A stretch of 37,257 bases of DNA from Candidatus Zixiibacteriota bacterium (GCA_030615745.1 JAUWYR010000024.1:1-37257), one strand, 5' to 3'. Positions 8,030 through 15,561 are shown, numbered from the stretch's first letter. The notes: generated from the letters alone by a model not told the origin. Numbers and translations are program-made.

Positions 8030-9206
8030 GAAAAAGATAAGATTCGGGATTTCAGAATGGATTTTATTCTTTTCATCCACTGTTGCTATATTTTTGTCCT
8101 CTGTAATACTGGTAATAGCCACTTTGATAATATTTTCTGGGAAAAAGATTATTTGGCTTTTTGGCTTTGTAAAAAGAAAATGCGTATGCATCAAGAGACC
8201 GATCACCTTTATTTTAATAGGAGTCGGGATATTTTTTTTGATAAATATCCTCTACTGGAGGGTCCTTCCAGTTAGATGGAAAAGCAAAGAAAAAAAAGCA
8301 TCGATTTTAGTTAAGGAGGGTGAGAGTCTATATCAGGTTGTAAAAAAGCTGAAAGAAAAAGGAATAGATTTCAACCCAACCATTTTTTTAGAATACTCCA
8401 AATTTTTGGGAATTGATAAGCATATTCATATCGGAAGATACGATTTCAAAAAGGGGGTCACCTTGTATCATATCTTAAGCAGGCTAAAAAAAGGAAAGGT
8501 TACCGCATTCGATGTTACCATCCCCGAGGGATTAAATTTTAAACAGATTGCAGGGATTTTGCAAGTTAGGTGTGGAACGGATTCCTCTCAATTTGTAACT
8601 GCGGTAACTGACACCGATTTTTTAAAAAAATTAAAAATTTCAGCCCAGAGCTTAGAAGGACACCTTTTCCCGGACACTTATAAATTATATTGGGGAATAA
8701 AGCCTTACGATATCGCGCAAATAATGGTAGCTCAGTTGAGGCGAAATTTCGTTGACAGCTTGAAACAAAGGGCTGAAAAAATAGGTTTTTCGATCCTTGA
8801 AGTTTTAATTTTGGCATCTTTAATCGAAGCGGAGGCAAAAAAACCAGAGGAAAGAGCCACCATATCAGCAGTCTATCACAACAGGCTAAAAAAAGGGATG
8901 CTTCTACAATGTGACCCAACAGTGATATATGCCATTTCCTGGCCGGACAGGCCCAACTTAGCCCGCCCTCTGGTCTTAAAAGATTTAGAGTTTGATTCCC
9001 CTTATAATACCTACATATATTCAGGTCTTCCACCTGGACCTATAAACAATCCTGGGAAAAAATCGATCTTAGCCGCACTTTATCCAGCAAACGTAGACTT
9101 TTTATACTTCGTAGCTAAAGGTGATGGTTCTCATGTGTTCTCCTCTACTTTAGAGCAACATCACCGTGCCATAAGAGAAATCAAAAAGGAGAACAAAAAA
9201 AGTTAA
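8022..9206 (+). CDS. mltG: Endolytic murein transglycosylase MltG (YceG family)
   Basis: The 394-residue protein has two N-terminal hydrophobic segments (about residues 14-38 and 60-80), one more than the single anchor usual in E. coli MltG. A LysM-like stretch follows ('VKEGESLYQVVKKL'), then the YceG core. The catalytic Glu is in 'LASLIEAEAKKPEE', followed by 'YHNRLKKGMLLQCDPTVIYA' and the C-terminal 'NPGKKSILAALYPA', all family hallmarks. MltG cuts nascent peptidoglycan glycan strands at the membrane to set strand length. The ruvX-mltG pairing is seen in many bacteria. The gene overlaps ruvX by 8 bases. Confidence 0.93.
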   Translation: MSEKKIRFGISEWILFFSSTVAIFLSSVILVIATLIIFSGKKIIWLFGFVKRKCVCIKRPITFILIGVGIFFLINILYWRVLPVRWKSKEKKASILVKEGESLYQVVKKLKEKGIDFNPTIFLEYSKFLGIDKHIHIGRYDFKKGVTLYHILSRLKKGKVTAFDVTIPEGLNFKQIAGILQVRCGTDSSQFVTAVTDTDFLKKLKISAQSLEGHLFPDTYKLYWGIKPYDIAQIMVAQLRRNFVDSLKQRAEKIGFSILEVLILASLIEAEAKKPEERATISAVYHNRLKKGMLLQCDPTVIYAISWPDRPNLARPLVLKDLEFDSPYNTYIYSGLPPGPINNPGKKSILAALYPANVDFLYFVAKGDGSHVFSSTLEQHHRAIREIKKENKKS

Positions 9207-9215
9207 AAGGAATTG

Positions 9216-9260
9216 CTGGAGTGTAAAGCCCCGCTTGAGGCGGGATCTATGACTTTAGCT
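9216..9260. repeat. Repeat D, copy 1 (GGAGTGT-AAGCCCCGCTT...GCGGGATCTA)
   Basis: This is a roughly 45-base element with a CCCGC-TTGAG-GCGGG hairpin after mltG. A copy in reverse orientation at about 14146-14188 differs at only a few positions. Possible related pieces are at 15558-15596 and 27350-27384. Confidence 0.75.
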
Positions 9261-9294
9261 TTACCACTTTTTCAAAAGATAAAGTTAAAAACAC

Positions 9295-9322
9295 TTGACA
9301 AAAACTTTTTAGGCTATAAATT
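9295..9322 (+). promoter_or_regulatory. Initiator tRNA promoter
   Basis: TTGACA (9295-9300) and TAAATT (9317-9322) are 16 bases apart, with an overlapping TATAAA. They lie about 10 bases before the tRNA 5' end. Confidence 0.6.
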
Positions 9323-9332
9323 AAAAGTTGAT

Positions 9333-9406
<74 letters not shown>

Positions 9407-9419
9407 TTTTTTTCTGTTG

Positions 9420-9450
9420 TTGCCGAATTTACAATTCGGCAATTTTTTTT
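9420..9450 (+). terminator. Terminator after tRNA-fMet (repeat C, copy 1)
   Basis: TTGCCGAATT (9420-9429) pairs with AATTCGGCAA (9433-9442) across TAC and is followed by eight Ts. The same hairpin, with one loop change and one arm change, recurs at 24711-24733 without a clean T-run. Confidence 0.85.
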
Positions 9451-9587
9451 ATTTATAAAAAATGCAGGAATAACATAAAAAACGTTAAGGATAATAGGAG
9501 GTAGCCACAGGCTTCAGTCTAAGCGAAAATGTTACATTGATTTTCAACGAATAACGCCCATATGGGCGCCTACCGATGCAAATTATG

Positions 9588-9953
9588 TTAAAGACGCAAG
9601 TTATCCAGTTTTTGCCTCAAAGGGTTCAAAGGTAATAATCCTATGATAATATCCACAGGTTTCCCATTGCGAAATAAGATAACAGTGGGGATACTTCTCA
9701 CCTGATATTTTTGAGTTATCTTTGGATTTTGCTCCACGTTCAATTTGAAAATTCTCACCCGTCCATCGTAATCCGGACCAATCTCATCCAAAAGCCCTCC
9801 CATAACCTGGCAGGGTGGACAACGAGGCGACCAAAAATCGACCACCGCAGGAATTTCAGACTCTAAGACTTCCTCTTGGAAAGAATCGTCTGTTACCGGA
9901 ATGGGTTTGCCCGGTTTAGGTGGTCTGTGAAACAGGTCTTTTAAAAATCCCAT
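9588..9953 (-). CDS. Thioredoxin-family protein with CPPC active site
   Basis: The 121-residue protein is thioredoxin-sized with an extra 20-residue N-terminus (MGFLKDLFHRPPKPGKPIPV). The redox motif is C45-P-P-C48 in 'FWSPRCPPC', in place of the usual WCGPC; the Trp before Cys is replaced by Arg. The cis-proline loop 'RSIPTVILF' and C-terminal 'GKPVDIIIG' are present. There is no signal peptide, so it is probably a cytosolic disulfide reductase or a co-factor thioredoxin. The CPPC motif would be expected to shift the redox potential relative to CGPC. No clear SD is seen at this ATG. Confidence 0.88.
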   Translation of the reverse strand: MGFLKDLFHRPPKPGKPIPVTDDSFQEEVLESEIPAVVDFWSPRCPPCQVMGGLLDEIGPDYDGRVRIFKLNVEQNPKITQKYQVRSIPTVILFRNGKPVDIIIGLLPLNPLRQKLDNLRL

Positions 9954-10038
9954 ATAATCTTGTGCAATAATTGATTTTAGAATTTTAAGACCAAATACAA
10001 AAAGCCTACTTTAACACTTACACAAAAATATTAAAAGA

Positions 10039-10572
10039 CTAACAAATGAGGTCCTCCTTAAGTTGCTCAAGATAAAAGTTAAGATATCTTTCTCCTTTGG
10101 GAGTGATTCGGTAATAGGTATGATTGCGATGTTTGACCCATTTATTATCGACAATATTTTTCCGGTATTGAATCATCACTTTGGCAACTCTTTCCAAAAG
10201 TTTCAAATATCGCAATTTCTTATGGTGTTCAAATGCTTGCTCAGGTTTGATCTTCAACATCTTAGACACCATTAAAGAGTAATCAACTCCCATCACCCTG
10301 TGGTGCTTTAAAATACGGAAATCAAGCTCATCCAATTGAAAATAATCTCTATCAGGTTTCTCTTTTCTTTTTTCCAATATCTCATCCCAGGATAAAGCCA
10401 AAAGGCGTTTGGATTCAACTTTTTTTAGCTCACGACATGTGGTTTTATGTACCACAATCATTTTATTGTAGCTTGAGAATCCAGTGATCAAATCTTTCGG
10501 TGATTTTGGAGAACAGCACCTGGCTATAACATAACCTTCTTTTAATTCTGTTTCATCAATTGGCATCGACAC
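10039..10572 (-). CDS. RelA/SpoT-type zinc-finger domain fused to a winged-helix domain; putative regulator
   Basis: I start at GTG 10572, which lies 7 bases after GAGG; an in-frame TTG at 10578 is too close to that site. The product is about 177 residues. Residues about 10-60 match the conserved-cysteine/zinc-finger region that precedes the ACT domain in long RelA/SpoT proteins. Adjacent C19-C20, then H42 and C46, with 'GYVIARCC', 'DLITGFSS' and 'VVHKTTCREL', reproduce the CC-x21-H-x3-C pattern. Residues about 85-175 look like a winged helix: 'DFRILKHHRVMGVDYSLMVSKML', then a YRITPKGERYLNFYLEQ wing typical of archaeal-type DUF2250/PadR-like regulators. No synthetase or hydrolase domain is present. 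In RelA this region contacts rRNA/tRNA or regulates the enzyme; its use here is unknown. Domain calls are from pattern only. Confidence 0.65.
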   Translation of the reverse strand: MSMPIDETELKEGYVIARCCSPKSPKDLITGFSSYNKMIVVHKTTCRELKKVESKRLLALSWDEILEKRKEKPDRDYFQLDELDFRILKHHRVMGVDYSLMVSKMLKIKPEQAFEHHKKLRYLKLLERVAKVMIQYRKNIVDNKWVKHRNHTYYRITPKGERYLNFYLEQLKEDLIC

Positions 10573-10743
10573 ATTCAATCCTCTACTAAAAATAAGATAA
10601 CCAAAATTTTGACATTGTCAAGCCTTTCCCGATCAGGTCGCAATAGCAAGGGATTGCTCGCCGGGTTATCAAAAGCGCTAAAGTCAGGGTAAAAGACTTA
10701 TTTATCGGGAATGAAATTATTTTATTTCGGTCACTTTTTTTAC

Positions 10744-10771
10744 TTGACAAAAATTGTGGTTGTATTATATT
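10744..10771 (+). promoter_or_regulatory. Strong promoter of the cohesin-like protein gene
   Basis: A perfect TTGACA (10744-10749), a 16-base spacer and TATATT (10766-10771) are present. Transcription would start near 10778. Confidence 0.7.
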
Positions 10772-10877
10772 TTTAAAAAAGATGCAAAGGGTTTTTTACA
10801 CTTTACGTTTTAGCTCAACTATTAATCAAAGAACTACCGTATTGATAATAGAAATAGCAGAAGTTCATCCGCGAAAG

Positions 10878-11024
10878 TGGGGAGTCGTTAATATTTAACT
10901 TCCCTCCACAAGGAGGTGATGCGATAAAGTCTATCAATTTCTTACCAAACTGAGAGAGAAGTTTGTAGAAAGTTGATCCGGGAAGGAGAGTTAAAATTAT
11001 CTGAACCTGTGGCCAAGGTTCAGA
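10878..11024 (+). promoter_or_regulatory. Structured 5' leader with competing pairings
   Basis: Three hairpins can be drawn: CCTCC-ACAA-GGAGG (10904-10917); a long stem from ATCAATTTCTTAC to GTAGAAAGTTGAT (10933-10977) enclosing AAACT/AGTTT; and a perfect 9-bp stem TCTGAACCT/AGGTTCAGA (11000-11024). The CTTCCCTCCAC segment can instead pair upstream with GTGGGGAG (10878-10885), giving two exclusive folds around AAGGAGGTGAT. That 11-mer matches the complement of the 16S 3' end and is followed by the mini-frame ATG CGA TAA. It is possibly a cis-regulatory RNA; no known riboswitch class is recognised. Confidence 0.4.
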
Positions 11025-11065
11025 TTGAAATGTAAACCTTTAACCCAAGTACTTGGAGGTAAGTT

Positions 11066-11872
11066 ATGAACAAGTGTTTAACTGTTGTTTTGGTGCTTTT
11101 GGTAGCGGTTTTTGCTTCTTCTGTCTGGGCAGCTACCAATGAGATGGCGATTAACCCAACTCAAAAAGGAGATATACTTACTGTGCCAGTATACTTCAGC
11201 AACAATGAGCCGATGGCTGGTATTGTTCTATTTCTGAAAATTACTGACTTGAAACTCATTACTACTATTGAGGAAGCATTTGATAAATCGCGAGCGAAAG
11301 ACCTCAGTTTTAAAGTTGTCTATTATATTGGGGAACAGAATATTGTCTCAGTCGGTGCGCTGGCAATAGGTAAAAATGATATCCCTGTAGAACCTGGCGC
11401 TGGATTATTAGCCAACTTAAAATTTAAGGTTATTGGTCCTAATCCCAGAGTGGAACAGAGTTCCTTAAAGCTTAGTGATGGAAATTTCAGTGAGATGCAG
11501 ATGGTTGATAAGGATGCAGAAGATATGCCATTTGAATTCAAAATCGGTGAAATTATCGGTATAGAAGAATTGGAGACAGGAGAAAATAATATCCCAAAGG
11601 AGTTTGCTTTATTTGGCAACTATCCTAATCCGTTCAACCCTCAGACTACCATCGCCTTTGCTCTGCCGGAGAGAGCCCAGGTAAATCTAAAAATTTACAA
11701 TATCGCTGGTCAATTGGTTTGGAGTCACGATAAAGAATTTGAAGCTGGCAATCATTCTATCACCTGGAATAGCCAGAATAACAATGGCGAGATTGTGGCT
11801 TCCGGCATTTACCTTTACAAGTTAGTGGCAGGCAAGCACAGCTCTACCCAGAAGATGGTCTTGGTGAAGTAA
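11066..11872 (+). CDS. Secreted protein with cohesin-like domain and FlgD-Ig/T9SS-type C-terminal domain
   Basis: The 268-residue protein has a clear signal peptide ending 'SSVWA-AT'. Residues about 25-165 resemble a cohesin-like beta-sandwich: 'GDILTVPVYFSNNEPMAGI' near its start and 'PVEPGAGLLANLKFKV' further on, the same phrases as in the protein at 36031. Residues about 180-268 form a FlgD-Ig-like domain with 'YPNPFNPQTTIAFALP', 'VNLKIYNIAGQLV' and the terminal 'KMVLVK', the usual type IX secretion sorting domain of Bacteroidetes-like and FCB lineages. The function is probably structural or scaffolding on the cell surface. GGAGG lies 7 bases before the ATG. It is monocistronic, with its own promoter, leader and terminator. 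Confidence 0.85.
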   Translation: MNKCLTVVLVLLVAVFASSVWAATNEMAINPTQKGDILTVPVYFSNNEPMAGIVLFLKITDLKLITTIEEAFDKSRAKDLSFKVVYYIGEQNIVSVGALAIGKNDIPVEPGAGLLANLKFKVIGPNPRVEQSSLKLSDGNFSEMQMVDKDAEDMPFEFKIGEIIGIEELETGENNIPKEFALFGNYPNPFNPQTTIAFALPERAQVNLKIYNIAGQLVWSHDKEFEAGNHSITWNSQNNNGEIVASGIYLYKLVAGKHSSTQKMVLVK

Positions 11873-11910
11873 AGTTTTGTTTGAAAAAGGAGCTTCAACC
11901 CTACTTCTCC

Positions 11911-11942
11911 CCCGGGGAATTTTTCTTATTCCCCGGGTTTTA
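11911..11942 (+). terminator. Rho-independent terminator
   Basis: CCCGGGGAAT (11911-11920) pairs with ATTCCCCGGG (11928-11937) and is followed by TTTTATTT. Confidence 0.9.
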
Positions 11943-12144
11943 TTTAATTCTGACATTCATTGGCTTATTATTATTAAGGTAGATAATACCTAAAATAAGA
12001 TAAAAAGTGTAAATTGAAGATTTAGAGGAGAATAATTAGATTCAATCAAAAACTTCTATCGACTCTGTCCAGGAAGGTAAACCACAGAAGGTCTTTATCT
12101 AAGATAAAAAAAGATAAAATTCTTTCAATGCCACTTTGCAGGAG

Positions 12145-12275
12145 CTCTGAAAAAGTATGTATTTTGTCATTGCGAGCCCGAAGGGCGTGGTCCCGCCATT
12201 GGCGGGGCTTCGTTGTCCCACCAAAGACGTGACTCCTCGCAATGACAAAGCGTTGATGATACGAATTTTTCAGAG
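12145..12275. repeat. MITE-like inverted-repeat element of the 'CATTGCGAG' kind
   Basis: The outer arms CTCTGAAAAA (12145-12154) and TTTTTCAGAG (12266-12275) enclose perfect inner arms TTTGTCATTGCGAG (12163-12176) and CTCGCAATGACAAA (12236-12249). A central CCCGCCATTGGCGGG hairpin lies inside. 'GTCATTGCGAG...' elements are widespread intergenic repeats in bacteria and metagenomes. No transposase is encoded, so it is non-autonomous or a REP-type sequence. Confidence 0.75.
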
Positions 12276-12314
12276 ACCTCTACGCAATTGGGAAAAATTA
12301 TCATTAGAAATAAG

Positions 12315-13484
12315 TCACCCAACTAAATAACAGAGCCAGGCAGTGACAAAGGCACAGTAGTTGCCAATTGCATAACCTATCAAAGCCATGAGGATGCTGA
12401 CCGGGACTAAAAATTCGTGGTGATAAGCGGCAACTACAGGAGCAGAAGCAGCTCCGCCGATATTAGCAGCGCTGGCAATAGCGGTGGTATGCACATCCAC
12501 TTTGAAAATCTTTGCCCCTAAAACGCAAAAAAATCCATGAATAAATATCCAGACAAAAGCCCCCATCACAAACCATACTGCCTTCTGGGCTAATCCGCCT
12601 ATCTGTGCTTTTGCTCCCATATTAGCAACGAAAAGATAGACCAGAGCCATTGCCAAAGCATGGCTACCAGGGATTTTTTTGGCAGGTGTAAAAGATAAGC
12701 TGATCCCAAAGGTTGTCACCAGAAGAATTTTCCAGGTCCCTGATGTGAGCACCGGAGGAACCTTAGGCAAAAAATCTGAGAGAAAAGAAGAGACCCAGGC
12801 ATTTAAAAGACCTAAAAACAGAAGATAGAGAATATGGCGCATCTCCATTTTACCCTTTTCCATATCCAAAGCCTTTGCTTCTACTTCCATCTGCTTTAAC
12901 CTTTTGTCGCTGACTTTTGTGAACTTGTTAAACCACCTTGCCAAATTCTTTGAACCAAGCATTATCGGAAGCCAGACGATGTAAACCAGATTGTCAGCCA
13001 GAACCGCCAACCCGAAATCTGAACCAGAGGTCTTAAGCCCTTCGCTCACAGCTGCCATATTGCCGGTTCCACCGATCCAGCTCCCGGCCAGAGCTCCGAA
13101 CCCTTTCCAGGTTTCAGGTCCCAGCCCTCCTTTTACCAAAAAGTAAGCTATGGGTGCTCCAATGACCACTCCTAAAGTTCCAAATAGAAGCACAAATATC
13201 CCCTTGCCCATAGTTTTAAAAGCTTTTCCAACATTCACATCAAGTAACATCACTGTCAGAAATAAAGGTAAAATCACATCTCCCATCCACCCATAGACAA
13301 CTGATTTGCCAGCAATGATTTTTGTGTTGGACAAAATCAAAGGGACTGCATAGATAAAAAGAAGTGGTGGGAAGTAATTGAAAAGTTTCCATTTAGTCTG
13401 TTTCTCAAGAAAAAAGAAAAATGCTGACACCCCGGTCAAAACAGTTAGAATGCCAACCGGATTGGTAATAAATGCTTCAGTCAT
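12315..13484 (-). CDS. DUF819 family integral membrane protein
   Basis: The 389-residue, very hydrophobic protein has about 10-11 predicted membrane segments. The DUF819 (YjcL-like) signatures are visible: 'GWMGDVILPLFLTVMLLDVN', the glycine-rich 'GALAGSWIGGTGNMAAVSEGL', 'ADNLVYIVWLP', and near the C-terminus 'TTAIASAANIGGAASAPVVAAYH'. The two glycine/alanine-rich re-entrant-like stretches in related halves are typical of secondary transporters. The substrate is unknown. A cytosolic charged loop lies at about residues 185-215. It stands alone; the ATG is at 13484 with only a weak ribosome site. Confidence 0.85.
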   Translation of the reverse strand: MTEAFITNPVGILTVLTGVSAFFFFLEKQTKWKLFNYFPPLLFIYAVPLILSNTKIIAGKSVVYGWMGDVILPLFLTVMLLDVNVGKAFKTMGKGIFVLLFGTLGVVIGAPIAYFLVKGGLGPETWKGFGALAGSWIGGTGNMAAVSEGLKTSGSDFGLAVLADNLVYIVWLPIMLGSKNLARWFNKFTKVSDKRLKQMEVEAKALDMEKGKMEMRHILYLLFLGLLNAWVSSFLSDFLPKVPPVLTSGTWKILLVTTFGISLSFTPAKKIPGSHALAMALVYLFVANMGAKAQIGGLAQKAVWFVMGAFVWIFIHGFFCVLGAKIFKVDVHTTAIASAANIGGAASAPVVAAYHHEFLVPVSILMALIGYAIGNYCAFVTAWLCYLVG

Positions 13485-13651
13485 TGAACCTTTATAGACT
13501 ATTTATATTTTTCAACTGAACGTAAGAACAATTTTCTTTGGATATAATAAAATTTTAAGGGAAAATCAAGAACAATCCAAAAACATTAGTTTTTCTCTAT
13601 CTTTCTGTGTGGTAGAATCTCCTTGACAAACGTTGGTTTTAAGATAAATCA

Positions 13652-14010
13652 CTTATAAAGTCTTAATACTGGGACAAAACATCGAATTTTTCATAATAGA
13701 ACTTAATTCTAAAAAAGGAGTTTTCTATGCATTCACTCTTGGTGCTGGCGAATCTCGGACCATTGTTACTTTAACTGGTCCAGCATATGATTATGCTCTG
13801 TGTGGTGCTCTGAAGTTCGCAGGCTTCTACAGAGGAGATGTGAACAACAATGGCGTGCTGGATCTTTCTGAGGTAACCTTTATCGCTAATTACTATTTCG
13901 GAAAAGGATGAGCGCCGTTCGACTACACATGCTTCCCTGCTGAGATTCCGTTCCCGGATATGGCTCCTTGTATGTTCGAAGTGGCTGGATATCAGGATCT
14001 GGGCAAGTAA
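13652..14010 (+). pseudogene. Remnant of a secreted dockerin protein with an in-frame TGA
   Basis: The frame is open from just after a TAA near 13651 to a TAA at 14008-14010 except for TGA at 13909-13911. It reads GVFYAFTLGAGESRTIVTLTG, then 'FYRGDVNNNGVLDLSEVTFIANYYFGKG', then the TGA, then APFDYTC and on to 'VAGYQDLGK'. The Ca-loop and helix pattern is a single dockerin-type repeat. The position of the stop equals the GGPxP motif elsewhere in the window, so a GGA-to-TGA change would explain it. No signal peptide or good start lies upstream, so the 5' part is missing. Recoding or assembly error is possible. Confidence 0.65.
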
Positions 14011-14032
14011 TCTGAGCCTCTTACGGGGATAG

Positions 14033-14064
14033 AAACCCTTCCCACCTGTGAGGGGGAGGGTTTT
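14033..14064 (+). terminator. Terminator after the dockerin remnant
   Basis: AAACCCTTCCC (14033-14043) pairs with GGGAGGGTTT (14054-14063) with one bulged T, and Ts continue. It supports the view that the remnant was once a gene end. Confidence 0.6.
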
Positions 14065-14145
14065 CATTTACCAGGTCGTGCATCACTTTGAAAGGAGTCT
14101 GTCAATTATAGAATGATTTTTTGTTTTTAATTATGTTTAGATCAA

Positions 14146-14188
14146 GCTGAAGTCGTAGATCCCGCTTAAGCGGGGCTTGACACTCCAT
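14146..14188. repeat. Repeat D, copy 2 (inverted relative to 9216-9260)
   Basis: It reads GCTGAAGTCGTAGATCCCGC, then TTAAGCGGGGCTTGACACTCC. Its reverse complement matches the 9216 copy with few changes, including a changed hairpin tip (CCCGCTTAAGCGGG). Confidence 0.75.
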
Positions 14189-14222
14189 TCTTTTTTGGAG
14201 AATATAAAAATCTGGATGGATA

Positions 14223-14621
14223 CTATTTATTGATACTCATCAGAACGATCTTCACGATCTCCAAAAGTCTCTCACAGCTGAAAGGTTTTTTCACATAAAG
14301 ATCGCCTCCGGACCTGAAAGCACGCCCCTCATCTGATCTTGGATCCTTTCCAGTCAGAAATATCACCGGGATCTTCTCAGTATGTCGGTTTTTTTTTAAC
14401 TCCTCACATATCTCATAGCCGTCCATAAAGGGCATCATAATATCTAAGATCACAAGATCCGGCTTAAAACTTTTGACTTTCTCCACCCCCATAGCACCTG
14501 AGTTCTCAGTCAAAACCTCATACCCTGCATCTTTAAGAAATGTAGCGACGATATCTGTTATCTCCGGCTCATCGTCTATAACCAAAATCTTGGCTGTTTT
14601 TAATTTCTTATTTAAAAACAT
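14223..14621 (-). CDS. Stand-alone response-regulator receiver (CheY-like)
   Basis: The 132-residue protein is a single receiver domain with no output domain. The acidic pocket D16-D17 ('VIDDEP'), phospho-acceptor D60 ('VILDIMMPFMDG'), switch T90 ('IFLTGKDP') and conserved lysine K111/K112 ('YVKKPF') are all present, so it should be phosphorylatable. It lies 21 bases downstream of the nitrilase-family gene on the same strand and is probably co-transcribed. No histidine kinase is in the window. The loop 'GKDPRSDEGRAFRSGGDLY' is slightly longer than in CheY. It acts by protein-protein contact when phosphorylated; the partner is unknown. Confidence 0.93.
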   Translation of the reverse strand: MFLNKKLKTAKILVIDDEPEITDIVATFLKDAGYEVLTENSGAMGVEKVKSFKPDLVILDIMMPFMDGYEICEELKKNRHTEKIPVIFLTGKDPRSDEGRAFRSGGDLYVKKPFSCERLLEIVKIVLMSINK

Positions 14622-14642
14622 ATTCGAACAACCCTTGAAAAC

Positions 14643-15443
14643 TTATTTTGTTAATATCTCAGAATAAAAATCTATCCTTCTATCTTCCCATAGGTCATTT
14701 TGTGGAGTGAACTTTTTGTCTTTAGCTAAATCCGGATCTATTTTAACTACCCTTGCCTCCTCGTGGTCTGAACTTGCTTTGGTAATGACATTTCCAGAAG
14801 GGTCAATAACCTGTGAACTTCCAATAAAATGAAGCTCTTTTTCATTCCTTCTCTCTTTTCCTGTGCGATTTGTAGTTATAGCAAAAACTCTGTTCTCAAG
14901 ACATCTGGTCACCATTGCATTCTGACAATAGGGCAAAATCAAATTGGATGGATGACAGATAATCTGTGCTCCTTTTAAAGAGAGTATCCTCACCACCTCA
15001 GGGAAGATCCAGTCAAAGCATATCATCAAACCAATTTTTGTTCCTTTGAAATCAATCACAAAAAGCTTTTTATCACCACTTTTAAAAAGATCTTTCTCCT
15101 CCATAAAAAGATGAAGCTTTCTGTAAAGAAAAAGTTCTCCTTCAGGTGTAACCATGCAAGCCGAGTTGTAAAAATTGTTTTCGCACCTTTCTGCTATTCC
15201 AAAGACTATCCCAACATTCCTTTTTTTAGCTAAATTTAAAAAATGCTCAACTGTTGGTCCATCTGGAATCTTCTCAGCCAAGTTTTCTAATTCATCTTTA
15301 TCCTTAAAAAGATAACCGGTAAAACATAGCTCTGGTAAGACCAGAAGGTCTGCATCAATTTTATCAATCATCTGGGTTGCTTTTTTAATATTCGCATCTT
15401 TTTGCCCGAAAACAGGCTCAAGCTGAACAAATCCTACCCTCAC
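14643..15443 (-). CDS. Nitrilase-superfamily C-N hydrolase (amidohydrolase)
   Basis: The 266-residue protein carries the Glu-Lys-Cys triad: E38 in 'LVLPELCFTGY', K109 in 'YRKLHLF' and C142 in 'LMICFDWIFPE'. The start is GTG at 15443, set by TTAGGAGG seven bases upstream. Superfamily members hydrolyse amides or nitriles such as omega-amides, N-carbamoyl compounds or beta-ureidopropionate. The 'ICFDWIFPE' context and C-terminal 'DPSGNVITKAS' resemble branches of uncertain substrate, so I leave it generic. It is cytosolic. It probably forms a two-gene operon with the receiver protein downstream, a pairing whose meaning is unclear. Confidence 0.9.
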   Translation of the reverse strand: MRVGFVQLEPVFGQKDANIKKATQMIDKIDADLLVLPELCFTGYLFKDKDELENLAEKIPDGPTVEHFLNLAKKRNVGIVFGIAERCENNFYNSACMVTPEGELFLYRKLHLFMEEKDLFKSGDKKLFVIDFKGTKIGLMICFDWIFPEVVRILSLKGAQIICHPSNLILPYCQNAMVTRCLENRVFAITTNRTGKERRNEKELHFIGSSQVIDPSGNVITKASSDHEEARVVKIDPDLAKDKKFTPQNDLWEDRRIDFYSEILTK

Positions 15444-15561
15444 TCCAAATCCTCCTAATTTAGTTTTCGACCTATATAAGTTTTGCCTTTAGCCATATTT
15501 ATATCTATATCTTTTCCTAAGGATAAAAAGTTTAGGTCATCTTTGTCAAGCTCTATTGGAG

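Larger units (their letters stand above)
10573..11065. other. Intergenic region with a strong promoter and long structured leader
   Basis: No further gene is seen. The divergent region holds a consensus promoter at 10744-10771. Nearly 290 bases of predicted untranslated leader with at least three hairpins follow before the ATG at 11066. Confidence 0.7.
11873..12314. other. Convergent intergenic region with a terminator and an inverted-repeat element
   Basis: No gene is seen in this 442-base stretch. It holds the terminator at 11911 and the 131-base inverted-repeat element at 12145-12275. Confidence 0.7.
13485..14222. other. Region without an intact gene, holding a dockerin remnant and repeat D
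   Basis: The 738-base gap contains the broken dockerin frame (13652-14010), its terminator-like hairpin (14033-14064) and repeat D copy 2 (14146-14188). Upstream of 13650 the DNA is AT-rich with a TTGACA at 13623. Confidence 0.7.

Noticed and set aside
7660-8206. Minus-strand frames opposite ruvX and the mltG start
   Set aside because: They lack ribosome sites and recognisable domains; the plus-strand genes are clear family members.
10861-10921. Possible c-di-GMP-I (GEMM) riboswitch around CGCGAAAGTGGGG
   Set aside because: The GNRA-like loop resembles one, but the conserved GACGCAAAGCC and the second helix are absent.
13771-14067. 98-codon minus-strand frame
   Set aside because: It is antisense to the dockerin remnant; the plus-strand frame has the Ca-loop motif and a terminator.
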